Of a stretch of 64,000 nt of DNA, positions 18,122-28,400 are shown one piece after another; within the stretch, counting starts at the first letter, position 1, and each line of letters opens with the position of its first letter. This stretch comes from Rhodanobacter sp. B05 (lineage in GTDB: Bacteria; Pseudomonadota; Gammaproteobacteria; Xanthomonadales; Rhodanobacteraceae): positions 62,001 to 126,000 of the forward strand of contig NZ_MUNU01000015.1 in assembly GCF_002001085.1 (NCBI RefSeq). The letters run 5' to 3'. The translations under genes and the position numbers were made by a program. Below the pieces are notes generated by a model that searched no databases, had not been told where the DNA came from, and worked only from the letters and a program-made list of their open reading frames with translations.

Positions 18122-21049
18122 CTAGAGCTTGTAGTTGAAGCCGAGCAGTACGCTGCGTCCCCAGGTGTCGTATTCCAGCGGACGGGTTACCTGGACATTG
18201 TTGGGCAGACCGGAAATCTGTGCCGTTACGTCCGGAGAATTGCCCAGGTTGTTGACCTGCAGCAGGATCGAGAGCCCGTTCCAGCGGCCGTCGGAGAAGG
18301 CGTAACCCACCTGCAGATCGGTTTGCCGGTTGGCCAGGATCTTGGTGTAGCCGAGCTGATCGAACAGCGCCACGGCCTCGCCGGTGTACGACGACCGGTA
18401 GCGTTCGGCGACGCGGATCGAGAAGCCGTAGCGCTCGTAGTACAGCGTCAGGTTGCCCACCTTGTGCGACAGGCCCGGCAGTGTCTGCGGCCCACCGGGG
18501 ATGGAAGAAATCGAGCTGGTGGGGATGCGGCTGTTGGTCAGCGAGTAGTTCGCCTGCACGCCAAAACCTTCCAGTGCATCCGCCACCAGCCCCCCTTCCA
18601 GCGAGCCCGCCAGCTCCAGGCCGTCCATCTTGCCGCCGGTGCCGTTTTCGGGCGTGGTGAACGAGCCGATGTTGCTGGTGGGCACCAGCGTCGGCGTGTC
18701 GTTGGTGTAATGCGAGAAGTCGTAGTCGAGCACGGTCTGGTTGTAGATGTAGTTCAGCAGGTTCTTTTCGAACACTCCCACCGACACGTAGCTCGCCTTG
18801 CCGAAGTACTTCTCCCACGAAAGGTCGGTACCCACGGCAACGTAAGGTTTCAAGTGCGGATTGCCGCCGCTGCCGGACCAGAGCACCTGCCCGGCCGCCG
18901 GGCCGTCTTTTATTTGCGACACATAGGCGGAAGTGGACACCTTCTCGTCGTCGATGCGGCCGCGCGCCATGGTCTTGGCCAGGCCGAAGCGCAGGTACTG
19001 GCGATCGCCGATCTTGGCCACCAGGTTCAGGCTGGGCAGCACGTTGTTGTACGACGAGCCGTCCTTGATCTGGCCCACCAGGGTGTTGCCATCGGTCTGC
19101 AGCGCGGTGGACGATTGATTCGTGTGCACGAACTGCACGCCGGCGTTGCCGCGCAGGGGGATGCCCCACAGCGTCGTTTCGATATTGAACCTGACGTAGG
19201 CGAGCGGGACCTTTTCCTCCACCGTGTAGTTGCGGCTCCAGTCGCCCTGACCGTTTTCCGGGGTCAGGTAGAACTGGCTGTACAGCGCGCCCAGCACGTT
19301 GTAGTTGAGGATGCCGGGGATACCGCCATAGCCCAGCGCTGTCGGGTTGTAGAGCAGGGCCGGATTGATCGGCGTGCTGAAGTGATTCTGGTAGGTGTCC
19401 TGGGTGGAACCGTTGCCGTCCAGCCAGGCGAAGTTGACGTCGGCGTGCTTGGTCTTGGTGCGATCCGAATAGTCGAGACCCAGATCCATGCTGCTGAAGA
19501 TCCAGCCCAGCGGGTGGCTTACCTGCAGGTGCAGGGCGTGGATCTTGTCGTCCTGCTGGTCGAATTCCTCGCGGCCGTTGTAGCCGTAGTTGTCCGGATC
19601 GGTGAAAACCACGGTGGCGGGGTTGCCCAGGTCGACGGCCGGCGTGAAGTCCGGATAGCCATAACCGGCCGGCGTGTTGAAGTTGGCGCTGGTGAAGGCG
19701 CCATTGGCCAGGCCGCTGAACAGGTAGGCATCGTGCAGATGCACGGTGGCGCTGGAGGAGGACAGGTCGGCCATGGCGGTCCAGTCGCCGAGATAGAACA
19801 CGTTTTTCCAGCCGATCGAATACAGCTTGTCGTGCTCCTTGGTGTATTCGTTCTGCAGGATCGGTGCGAGGCCGTTGACGGTGCCCGAGGTGACGATCGG
19901 ATAGGGCTGTGCGGGCGTGGTTACCACGTTGTCGTAGGAGACGTTGTCGTAGGGACTGCTGGACCACTGCGCGCCGTTGGTGAACTTCTTCTTGTTGAAC
20001 GTCGAGTAGTACAGGTCCAGCTTCGAGTAGTACGTCTCGTTGGGCGCCCATTCGAGCACGGCCATCAGGCCGTTGCGCTTCTGGTCCTGCGATTGCGCGC
20101 GCAACTGCATGCCTTCCTGCGAGATCACGTTGTCCGGCATGCCCGGCGTGTGCGGGCCACCCCAGTTCTGGTCGATGCCTGCCGTGCCGTTGTCGACGCT
20201 CCACCACCAGGCCTGGTATTGCTTTTCCTGGATCGGCTGGTCGAGCTGGGCGAGCCCGATCGCCACGCCCAGCTTGTGATCGAAGAACTGATCGACGTAG
20301 GAGAAGCTGGCCCGGTGCCCGTTGTCCCCGATGCCGGTGCCGGGGTTGAGATTGCCGTTGCTGTCGTGCTCGCCGCGCAGGTTGAACACCATGGCGCGTC
20401 CGGGCAGATCCAGCGGGTTGATGGTGTGCAGGTCCACCGTGCCGGAGAGGCCCTGGCCGATCACGCTGGCATCGGGTGTCTTGTACACCGTCACGCCATT
20501 GATCAGTTCGGCCGGGTACTGATCGTATTGGACGCCACGGTTCTCGCCGATCGTGGCCTGCTCGCGCCCGTCGAGCGTGGTTCCGACAAAATCCGGCGAC
20601 GTGCCGCGAATCGAGATCGCGCTGGCCTCACCATCCACGCGCTGCGTGGCCAGGCCTGGCAGTCGGGACAGGCTGTCGGCAATGCTCACATCCGGCAGCT
20701 TGCCCAGGTCCTCGGGGGCGATCACCTCGACGATATCGTTGGAGTTCTCCTTCGCCTTCAGCGCGCTCTGGATGCTGCCGCTGATGCCGGTCACCACGAC
20801 CTTGCTCAGTTCCGTGATTGGCGGCCCGGGTTTCTTGCGGGTCGGCGCCGTCGTCTTCGTGCTTTCCTTCGTTGTTGCCTGTTCGGCTGGCGGGGTTGCT
20901 GTCGTGCCCTGGTCGGACGCCTGTTGCGCCGCCGCGTGCGGGACGGCGGCGGCGAACAGCAAGGCTGCGCTGCAGGCAGTGACCAGCATGCGCGGGCGAG
21001 GCGAAGCGGCATGCGCGAAAAACGTCGACGGCGAACAACGATGCTTCAT
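18122..21049 (-). CDS. TonB-dependent receptor, Xanthomonas/Caulobacter class
   Basis: A 975-residue outer-membrane receptor. It has a signal peptide ending AAAQ, a TonB box near LSKVVVTG, a plug domain with the class signature LGKLPDVSIADSLSRLPGL, and a long beta-barrel ending in a C-terminal aromatic pattern (LGFNYKL). This class mostly imports plant or fungal oligosaccharides rather than siderophores. The GH3 and GH30 genes directly downstream support beta-glucan oligosaccharides as ligand. The ATG at 21049 has GGAGAG upstream and starts the signal peptide; in-frame codons further up are not conserved. Confidence 0.93.
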   Translation of the reverse strand: MKHRCSPSTFFAHAASPRPRMLVTACSAALLFAAAVPHAAAQQASDQGTTATPPAEQATTKESTKTTAPTRKKPGPPITELSKVVVTGISGSIQSALKAKENSNDIVEVIAPEDLGKLPDVSIADSLSRLPGLATQRVDGEASAISIRGTSPDFVGTTLDGREQATIGENRGVQYDQYPAELINGVTVYKTPDASVIGQGLSGTVDLHTINPLDLPGRAMVFNLRGEHDSNGNLNPGTGIGDNGHRASFSYVDQFFDHKLGVAIGLAQLDQPIQEKQYQAWWWSVDNGTAGIDQNWGGPHTPGMPDNVISQEGMQLRAQSQDQKRNGLMAVLEWAPNETYYSKLDLYYSTFNKKKFTNGAQWSSSPYDNVSYDNVVTTPAQPYPIVTSGTVNGLAPILQNEYTKEHDKLYSIGWKNVFYLGDWTAMADLSSSSATVHLHDAYLFSGLANGAFTSANFNTPAGYGYPDFTPAVDLGNPATVVFTDPDNYGYNGREEFDQQDDKIHALHLQVSHPLGWIFSSMDLGLDYSDRTKTKHADVNFAWLDGNGSTQDTYQNHFSTPINPALLYNPTALGYGGIPGILNYNVLGALYSQFYLTPENGQGDWSRNYTVEEKVPLAYVRFNIETTLWGIPLRGNAGVQFVHTNQSSTALQTDGNTLVGQIKDGSSYNNVLPSLNLVAKIGDRQYLRFGLAKTMARGRIDDEKVSTSAYVSQIKDGPAAGQVLWSGSGGNPHLKPYVAVGTDLSWEKYFGKASYVSVGVFEKNLLNYIYNQTVLDYDFSHYTNDTPTLVPTSNIGSFTTPENGTGGKMDGLELAGSLEGGLVADALEGFGVQANYSLTNSRIPTSSISSIPGGPQTLPGLSHKVGNLTLYYERYGFSIRVAERYRSSYTGEAVALFDQLGYTKILANRQTDLQVGYAFSDGRWNGLSILLQVNNLGNSPDVTAQISGLPNNVQVTRPLEYDTWGRSVLLGFNYKL

Positions 21050-21278
21050 GGGCACTCTCCTCGGGGTTCGATGGTGGAGCCGTCTGTCGACGGCCCTGAG
21101 CCCATGGTGCATCCGCGCAAGTAGTCATGTCATCCGTCTTGTCTCGCAATATCTTGCGTATCGCGCCGGGACGCTGCCATACGCGTTCACGTCCGGCGGA
21201 GAACATCAGCAAATTGAAAGGCAACTGGCGTGAAATGCGGCTCCTGGACTCCGCTCGTTACCCGCAAGGAGAACAGAC

Positions 21279-21920
21279 ATGCGCAGTTCGAGTTCGCTGG
21301 CCGTATTCGCTCTGATCGTCATCCTGACAACGCTGCCCGTGCAGCCGGCTCGTGCCGGCGGCGGCTTGCTGGGTATCGATCATCGCCTGCACTACGACAA
21401 CAGCGGCATCTGGAAACGCAGCAACCAGACCACCCTGGTCTATGGTGCCATCGCCACGGTGGGCATCGGCGCGATCGCCCTGGGCGACCAAAGCAAGTTG
21501 GGCGACACGTTCTGGCGTTCCGTCGATGCGCTGGTGGTTACCGGCGTGGCCACCACTGCCATGAAGTACACGTTCCAGCGCGAACGCCCCTCGCAGACCA
21601 GCGATCCCAACCTGTTCTTCCAGGGCAGTCATGCGCAGAGTTTCCCCAGCGGCGAGGTGGCTGCGATGTCGGCTGCGGTCACCCCGTTTATCGTCAACTA
21701 CGGCGGTGAGCACCCCGCGGTGTACGCGCTTGCCTTGCTGCCGGCCTACGACGCCGTCGCCCGCATGAAGACGCGCGGCCATTGGCAGAGTGACGTGCTG
21801 GTTGGTGCCGCGATCGGCACCGGCATCGGCATCTGGACGGCGCGGCGCAAGTCGTCGCTGCTGGTGGGCTGGCTTCCCGGTGGTTTCAGCGTGGGTTACG
21901 TGCACCATTTCAAGCCGTAA
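21279..21920 (+). CDS. PAP2 family phosphatase with variant PSGE motif
   Basis: A 213-residue protein with a signal peptide (to about residue 26) and a PAP2 core. Motif C1 is K96-x6-R103-P104 and motif C3 is R162-x5-H168-x3-D172. Motif C2 reads SFPSGE (121-126) where most members have PSGH, so the histidine that usually protonates the leaving group is glutamate here. The nucleophile H168 is present. Likely a periplasmic lipid or sugar-lipid phosphatase; two GT9 glycosyltransferases follow. An AAGGAGA site precedes the ATG. The 229 bp upstream separate it from the divergent TonB receptor and must hold both promoters. Confidence 0.82.
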   Translation: MRSSSSLAVFALIVILTTLPVQPARAGGGLLGIDHRLHYDNSGIWKRSNQTTLVYGAIATVGIGAIALGDQSKLGDTFWRSVDALVVTGVATTAMKYTFQRERPSQTSDPNLFFQGSHAQSFPSGEVAAMSAAVTPFIVNYGGEHPAVYALALLPAYDAVARMKTRGHWQSDVLVGAAIGTGIGIWTARRKSSLLVGWLPGGFSVGYVHHFKP

Positions 21921-21969
21921 TCGTTTTGGCTCGGGTACGGAGCGTCGGTGCGCTCCGGTTGGGAGCCAG

Positions 21970-23058
21970 ATGAAAATGACTTGCAGCCCGGTGGTGGCTC
22001 GGTTCGGTCGCCTCGGCGACACGGTGCTGTTGCAGCCACTGTTGCAGAAATTGTCGTTGCGCTATGGCCAACCGTGCCACCTGCTGGCGCTGGGTGACGG
22101 GCCGCCCGTGCTGTTTTCGGCCCAGCCGGAAGTGGGAGGCTTCATTCCGCTGGCGACCCAGTACGGGCCATTGTGGATGCGCCCTGGTCGCTGGCGGGCG
22201 GTTCTCGCGCTCAGTCGTCTGCGCGACTGCCCTTTCTATATTGCCGAACCGGCCTTTCGCACGCGCACGAAGTTGCGACCGATGCTGAAGTTGGCGGGCA
22301 TACCGCCGGAGCACTGCCAGTTCATCGAAGATTTGCCGGCGTGCGAGGACGAGCACTGGCTCGACTGGCTGGCGCGCTTCAGCGACACGACGCCGATGGC
22401 GTTTCGCGAACGTTGGGAGCTCGGGCCAGCCGGGCCTTGCGGCGCGCCCGAACTGAACGTGACCGCGGCGGAGCGGGCCGATGGCGAGCGCTGGCTGCGG
22501 GCGCGTGGGCTGGCGCAGCGTCCGCTGGTGCTGCTGCAGCCGGCCAACAAGCGCACCATGCGCTGGAACGGCGTACGTGCGGCAGCTGATGACGTCAAGT
22601 CCTGGCCGGCCGAGCGCTGGGCTGCGGTCGCCCGGGCGATCAGGCAGCGGATGCCGCAGGCGCGGCTGCTGCTGTGCGGTTCGCCCGCGGAAGCCGGCTA
22701 TCTGCGGGCGTTGCAGGCCGTGGTTCGCGTCGGGACGCCCGACATCGGGGTGGCGGCGTTGCCGCTGGGGTGCCTCAAGGCATTGCTGGAGACTGCCCAC
22801 AGCATGATCTCGGTGGATACCGGGCCGGCCCATCTGGCGGCCGCGCTGGGCTGCCCCCTGGTGGTACTTTTCGGGGGGCGCTCCCCGCGCACATGGGCAC
22901 CGCGCAGCGGACGCGGCAGTGCGGTATCCGTGATCGGCGGGTTGCCGGACATCCAGCGGGTGGATCAGATCGAGGTCGAGCAGGTGGCCCAGGCGTGGTG
23001 TCGATTGCCGCTTTGTCGTGCTGAGGATGAGTCCGGGTGTTTGCTGCCAACCGATTAA
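21970..23058 (+). CDS. Glycosyltransferase family 9 (heptosyltransferase-type) protein
   Basis: A 362-residue GT-B enzyme of the ADP-heptose:LPS heptosyltransferase family. The N-terminal half opens with VVARFGRLGDTVLLQPLLQ, the family's acceptor-side glycine loop, and the C-terminal half holds the donor-site block MISVDTGPAHLAAALGCPLVVLFG. The ATG at 21970 follows GGGAG; earlier in-frame codons overlap the PAP2 gene and are not family-like. It probably adds a sugar to the LPS inner core on the cytosolic face of the membrane. The donor sugar is not certain. Confidence 0.88.
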   Translation: MKMTCSPVVARFGRLGDTVLLQPLLQKLSLRYGQPCHLLALGDGPPVLFSAQPEVGGFIPLATQYGPLWMRPGRWRAVLALSRLRDCPFYIAEPAFRTRTKLRPMLKLAGIPPEHCQFIEDLPACEDEHWLDWLARFSDTTPMAFRERWELGPAGPCGAPELNVTAAERADGERWLRARGLAQRPLVLLQPANKRTMRWNGVRAAADDVKSWPAERWAAVARAIRQRMPQARLLLCGSPAEAGYLRALQAVVRVGTPDIGVAALPLGCLKALLETAHSMISVDTGPAHLAAALGCPLVVLFGGRSPRTWAPRSGRGSAVSVIGGLPDIQRVDQIEVEQVAQAWCRLPLCRAEDESGCLLPTD

Positions 23059-23114
23059 CCTGATTCTCACGGGTCGATAAGCGTGCTGAAAGCCAGGCGC
23101 TTCATGCTCTTGCC

Positions 23115-24296
23115 ATGACCGTACGCCATACCATCCGTTCTCTCGTTGCGCCGCCAGTCCCGGCCGCCGACTCCCGAAGACGCCCGGCTTCATGGGATGC
23201 GCGGGGGCGTGCGTGGGCGGCCTCGGTCCTGCGCCGGATGTTCCGTCGGGTCGGTCGTTCACTGTGCGAACCCGGGGGGTTGCCGAAAGCCGGCATTCAC
23301 CGGGTACTGGTGTGTCGGCCAAACCACCGGCTTGGCAACAGCGTGCTGATCAGTCCGCTGATTGCGGAAATCGAGGCGCTTTATCCGGGCGCCGAGATCG
23401 ACATAGTGGGAAGCCATGCGACCGAATGCCTGTATGCAAGTCGTTTCAGCGTCCACACCGTGTTCGTGTTGCCACCAAAGATCGCGCGGCATCTGTGGCA
23501 GTCGGCAGGCGTGCTGCGTGCCTTGCGGCGAGGTCGCTACGATCTGGCCATCGATGCCTGCAATGGATCCCAGTCCGGGCGCATCGTGCTGGCCCTGGCA
23601 CAGGCCAGGTACAAGCTGGGATTTCCCGACCCGAAACTGAATCCCGCATCGGCGTGGCATGCCTTGGCGTGGCCCGATCACCTGGCGCATCGCAGCGTGT
23701 TTTTGCTGCGTCAGGCTTACGGAGTGGCGAAGCAGCCGGATTATCCGCCGCTCAATCTCGATCTGACGCTCGAGGAAAAGCGGGCAGCATCCAGCGTCAT
23801 GGCAACGCTGTGCGGTGGCGTGCGTGAACAGTGCGGCGCGACCGTGGCGATATTTCCCAACGCGACGGGTGCCAAGTGCTACAGCGACGACTGGTGGCGG
23901 AGCTTCGTGGAGACCTTCCAGTCGCTGTGCCCGCAGGTGCGCCTGGTCGACCTGCTGGCGGCGCATGGGCGCTCGCAACTGGGCTCGCGATTGCCCCCGT
24001 TCTATTCGCGTAACCTGCGTCGGATGGCCGCGATGATGGCTTGCATGGATGGCGTCATCAGCGCCGACTGTGGCGTCATGCACCTGGCCGCGGCCAGTGG
24101 TACGCCCACACTGGGGCTGTTCTCGGTCACCGATCCAGCCAAGTACACGCCTTATGGCGGAGCCAACGCGGCGCTGGATACGCATGGGATGGATGCGGCA
24201 GCGGTTGCGACCGCCGCCGCGCAATGGTGCAGCAGGCTGTTGTCGGTGCGAGCGAGTGCCGAGATGGTTTCGACCTCGCTCGATCCGGCAGCATAG
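23115..24296 (+). CDS. Glycosyltransferase family 9 (heptosyltransferase-type) protein, second copy
   Basis: A 393-residue GT9 protein 56 bp downstream of the first. The acceptor-side motif is CRPNHRLGNSVLISPLIAE and the donor-site block is GVISADCGVMHLAAASGTPTLGLF. The usual D-T-G of the donor site is D-C-G here. The 55 N-terminal residues before the first strand are basic and may be membrane-associated, or the start may lie further in. The two GT9 genes are too different to be a recent duplication and probably act on successive core sugars. Confidence 0.85.
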   Translation: MTVRHTIRSLVAPPVPAADSRRRPASWDARGRAWAASVLRRMFRRVGRSLCEPGGLPKAGIHRVLVCRPNHRLGNSVLISPLIAEIEALYPGAEIDIVGSHATECLYASRFSVHTVFVLPPKIARHLWQSAGVLRALRRGRYDLAIDACNGSQSGRIVLALAQARYKLGFPDPKLNPASAWHALAWPDHLAHRSVFLLRQAYGVAKQPDYPPLNLDLTLEEKRAASSVMATLCGGVREQCGATVAIFPNATGAKCYSDDWWRSFVETFQSLCPQVRLVDLLAAHGRSQLGSRLPPFYSRNLRRMAAMMACMDGVISADCGVMHLAAASGTPTLGLFSVTDPAKYTPYGGANAALDTHGMDAAAVATAAAQWCSRLLSVRASAEMVSTSLDPAA

Positions 24297-24308
24297 GCTC
24301 AGCTTGCA

Positions 24309-24356
24309 AGGCCATGGCCCCATCTCACGGGTGACGTGAGTGGGGTTCCATGGCCT
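24309..24356. terminator. Long hairpin between convergent genes
   Basis: AGGCCATGG plus CCCCATCTCAC pairs with GTGAGTGGGG plus CCATGGCCT, giving about 19 paired bases around a 7-base loop with a small bulge. It sits between the end of the second GT9 gene (plus) and the end of the propeller gene (minus). No T-run is present; it may act in both directions. Confidence 0.6.
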
Positions 24357-24402
24357 GCCGGCATTGATCGGGATCAGTCAGCCTGAGCGGCGGTGGCGTT
24401 CA

Positions 24403-25440
24403 TCAGGGGCGGCCCACCATGAGGACACTGAAGCTGCCCGGCACGATCGTGTGCCGGCCATTCGGCTGGCGGGTGGCGCCGAAGCGCGCCGCGGAGAGGT
24501 AAAGCCGATGCAGCTTCGGGTCCAGCGTCTCGGTGCGGGCGCTGACCTGGGTGGGGATGGTGGCGCTGACGCGGTAATGGTCCGGATCGTCCTGATGTAC
24601 CGCGGTGATGGTGCCGCTTTCGCCGTTGGAGCTGTAGATCGTCGCGTCGGCGTCGTCGAACACCACCGCGTCGGGGCCATCGCCGATCGGCACGCTGGCG
24701 ACCTGGTGACCATCGAGCGCATCGGTGACGGCCATCAGCTGGTTGTCGCAGACCGAGAACAGCCGATGATGACGAATATCCATGGCCAGGCCGCTGGGTG
24801 ACTGGCAGGGGGCCAGCGACCACACGTGGGTTACCTTGTTGCTGGCCGTGTCGATCTCGACCAGCTCGGACTTGTCCTCGATGTTGTCGTAGATATGGCC
24901 GGCGCCATCGGACACCGCGAATTCGGGCTTGCCGGGCAGCGCGATCGTGGCAATCACCGCGCCCTTCGCCGGGTCGATCACGCTGGCGTTGTCGCTGTGA
25001 CCGTTGAACGTCAGCACGTGATGCGAGGGGCGGTCGTAGACGATCGCATCGGGGTTCTGGCCGGTGCCTGCGATGGTCGCCACCGTCTTCAGCGTATTCA
25101 GGTCGAACTCGGTGACTGAGGCGCCCTTGCCGTTGCTGATGAAGCCGCGCCCGAGGTCGGGAGCCAGCGCGATGCCGTGGACGCCGGGGGTATTCGCGAT
25201 GGTGCCGATCTGCTTGTGCTGATCGACATCGATCACCAGCACGCGATCGCCATGGCTGACGAACAGGTGCCGATGCGGCGCGTCGAAGCTGAGGTAGTCC
25301 CAGCCGCCCGCGCCGCCCAGTGGCAGGGTCGACAGCAGTCGCGGCGCAGGAGCGGGGGAGGGCGACGCGGCGTGACCGGCCACGGGGATGGCCAGCAGCA
25401 ACAACGAGGCCGGCAGGAGGGAGCAGAGCAGTCTTTTCAT
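24403..25440 (-). CDS. Secreted YncE-like beta-propeller protein
   Basis: A 345-residue protein with a clear signal peptide (1-24, GHA-A) and a seven-bladed propeller built from repeats such as VLVIDVDQHKQIGTI and VTEFDLNTLKTVATI. It is periplasmic or secreted and has no catalytic motif; such proteins bind partners or DNA-like polyanions. It starts 31 bp after the end of the RND pump gene on the same strand, so it looks like the fourth gene of the efflux operon. Three other propeller genes or remnants lie in this window (37498, 47513, 47945). Confidence 0.82.
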   Translation of the reverse strand: MKRLLCSLLPASLLLLAIPVAGHAASPSPAPAPRLLSTLPLGGAGGWDYLSFDAPHRHLFVSHGDRVLVIDVDQHKQIGTIANTPGVHGIALAPDLGRGFISNGKGASVTEFDLNTLKTVATIAGTGQNPDAIVYDRPSHHVLTFNGHSDNASVIDPAKGAVIATIALPGKPEFAVSDGAGHIYDNIEDKSELVEIDTASNKVTHVWSLAPCQSPSGLAMDIRHHRLFSVCDNQLMAVTDALDGHQVASVPIGDGPDAVVFDDADATIYSSNGESGTITAVHQDDPDHYRVSATIPTQVSARTETLDPKLHRLYLSAARFGATRQPNGRHTIVPGSFSVLMVGRP

Positions 25441-25471
25441 GGCAGCTACCTTGGGTGGATGGCAGGGAGAA

Positions 25472-28400
25472 TCAGCCTGGCAGTGCAGGTCCGGTTGAAC
25501 TTTGATTCGCCGCCTTGTCGCGACGACGCAGCAGCGCGTACAGCACCGGCATCACCAGCAGCACCAGCGGCAACTGCAACAACATGCCGGAGATGATCGC
25601 CACCGCCAGCGGCTGCTGCATCTGCGAGCCCTGGCCGAGCGCCAGCGCCAGCGGCAGCAGGGTCAGGATCGCGGCCAGGGTGGACATCAGGATCGGTCGG
25701 GTGCGGTGCTTGCCGGCCTCGTGCAGGGCTCCGTCCAGGGTGAGGTTGCGCCCGGCCGGCTCCGATTCGGCTTGCTGGAATTCCGAGAAGTAGAAGATCG
25801 CCACCTCGGTGACGATGCCGACGATCATCGTCATGCCCATCATCGAGGAGATGTTCAGCTCGATGCCGGTCAGCCACAGCCCGGTGAATACCCCGGGCAA
25901 TGCCAGCAGCGGCATCGCCATGATCGCGAGCGCCACGCGGAAGCTTTCGTAGAGGAACAGCAGCAGGGTGAACACCAGCGCGATCGCGGCCAGCATCACG
26001 ATGGTGAGGCCGCGAAAGGCCTGCTGCTGCTGCTGATAGACGCCACCGAGCTGGAAGTACATGCCCTTCGGCAACAGGCCGGGTTGCGCCAGCGCGTGCT
26101 TGACGTCGACGATCACCGCGCCGAGGCTGCGCCCGCTGATGCGCCCGGTCACCGCCACCATGCGCTTGAGATTGTCGCGAGTGATTTCCGGCTGGCCCTG
26201 CACCTGCTGCAACGTGGCGACCTGCGAAAGCGGAAACAGATGGCCGTCCGCGGCGCGGATCGGCAGCGCCGCGACCTGGTCGAGCCGCTGGTGCGCGCCG
26301 TCCGGCAGGCGCACGCGTACACCGACCAGCCTGCCCGCGACCGGCAGCTGCGCCGCGACGGTGCCATCGATCGCGGCGGCAACCTGGTCGGTGACGGCGA
26401 CCGGGTCCAGCCCCTGCAGTGCCGCCTTGGCCGGGTCGACCTGCACGGTCAGCGCATCGCCCGCGGGGTTGATGCCATCGAGCACGCCGACCACGCCGTT
26501 GATCTTGCCGATCGCCGCCGCGACCTTGCCGGCGGTGGTGTTGAGCTGGTCCGGGTCGTCGCCGTAGAGTTGCACCTCGATCGGTTGCGGCACCGCCACC
26601 AGGTCGCCGATCAGGTCCTCCATCAGCTGCGCCAGATCGATATCCAGTCCCGGCACCTGTTGCTCCACCGCCGTGCGCACCTGGGTCATCACCTCCTCGG
26701 TGGACGGCCGCGAGCCGCTCTTCAGGCGCACGAAGAAATCACCCTGGTTCGCCTCGGTGAGGCCGCCGCCCAGTTGCAGGCCGGTGCGCCGCGAGTAAGT
26801 GTCCACGTAGGGGTTGGCGCGGATGATCGTCTCGACCTGGTTGAGCAGGCGATTGGTTTCCTCCAGCGAAGTGCCGGGTTTGGACAGGTAGTCGAGGATG
26901 AAACCGCCCTCGTCCATTTTCGGCATGAAGCCGGTGTTTACCCGGGTATAGGCAAAGCCGCCGACCAGCAACAGCGGCAGCACCAGCAGCAACACCAGCA
27001 CGGGCCGTTTCAGCCAGCGATCCAGTACGCGCTGATAGCCGTCCATCATGCGCGTGGTGAAGCGCGACGGCGGATGCTCGGCGAGGTGGCGTCGATCGAG
27101 GAAGCGCTCGCCCAGCAGCGGCACGGCGACCCAGGTCAGCAGGTAGGAAATGATCAGCGCGCTGGCCATGGTCAGCGACAGCGCCTTGAAGAACGCGCCG
27201 GTGACGCCGGTCAGAAACGCCAGCGGCAGGAAGATCACCACGGTGGCGGCGCTGGAGCCGGTCAGCGGGCGGGTGAACTCCCACGCCGCCGCGGCGATGC
27301 GTTCATGCACGTGGCCTTCGCCCTGGTTGAGCCGGCGCATGATGTGCTCGAGCATCACGATCACGTCGTCGATGATCAAGCCGACCGCTGCGGCCATGCC
27401 GCCCAGCGTCATCATGTTGAAGCTCATGCCGAGCACGCGCAGCAGCAGCACGGTGATCGCCAGCACCGCCGGCACCACGATCAGCGCGATCAGGATCACC
27501 CGCGTGTTGCGCAGGAACACGAACAGCACCAGGCCGGCGAGCACGATGCCGATCAGGATCGCGTCGCGCACGCTGCTGGCCGCGCCGGTGACCAGCTGGG
27601 TCTGGTCGTACCAGTTGGCCACCTTCACGCCTGCCGGCATCTGCGGCGCGAAATCGGCGAGGCGCTGCTTCACGTCCTTGGCGATCTGCACGCTGTTGCC
27701 GGCCGGCTGCTGGTAGACCTGCAGCAGCACCGCATCCTGGCCGTCAGCGTTGACCCGGATCCACTGCGGCACGTGGCTCAGGCTGACGCGCGCGACGTCG
27801 CCCAGTCGCACCACGCCGCCGGGGCCGGCGCGCAACACGATGCCGCGCAGCGTGGCGACGGTCTTCGGCTGGTTGTCGGCCAGCAGCAGGTAGAGCTTGT
27901 AGTGGTCGGAGACCCGGCCCATCGCCTGGATCGTGGCGGCATGGCTGACCGCGGCCGATACCTCGGCCAGGCTCAGGTTCAGCGCGCGCAGCTTGCCCGG
28001 GTCGACGTCGGCATGGAACTCGGCCACCTCGCCGCCCTGCACCTGGACCTGGGCGACGCCGTCGATGCCGCTCAGCAGCGGGCGCAACTGGTACTCGGCG
28101 AGGTCGTGCAGCGCGCTCGGCGACAGCGTGTGCGAGCGCAGGCTGTAGGCCAGCACGGGAAAGGTGGTCGGATCCATGCGGCGGGTCGACAGCCGGGTAT
28201 CGGGCGGCAGTTGCGGCAATACCTGGCTTGCCGCGCCGTTGACCTCCTGCAGCGCGGCGGCCATGTCTGCGCCCCAGTCGAAGGTGATCGCGATATCCGC
28301 ACTGCCGCGGCTGGTGGTGGAACGCACGTCGCGTACGCCGCGCACCCGGCGCACCGCTTCCTCCACCGGCGTGGTCACCGCGATCGCCATCTGGTCGGCC

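Noticed and set aside
18080-21124. Thousand-codon open frame on the plus strand opposite the TonB receptor at 18122
   Set aside because: Antisense to a well-supported receptor; no domain, no signal, biased composition.
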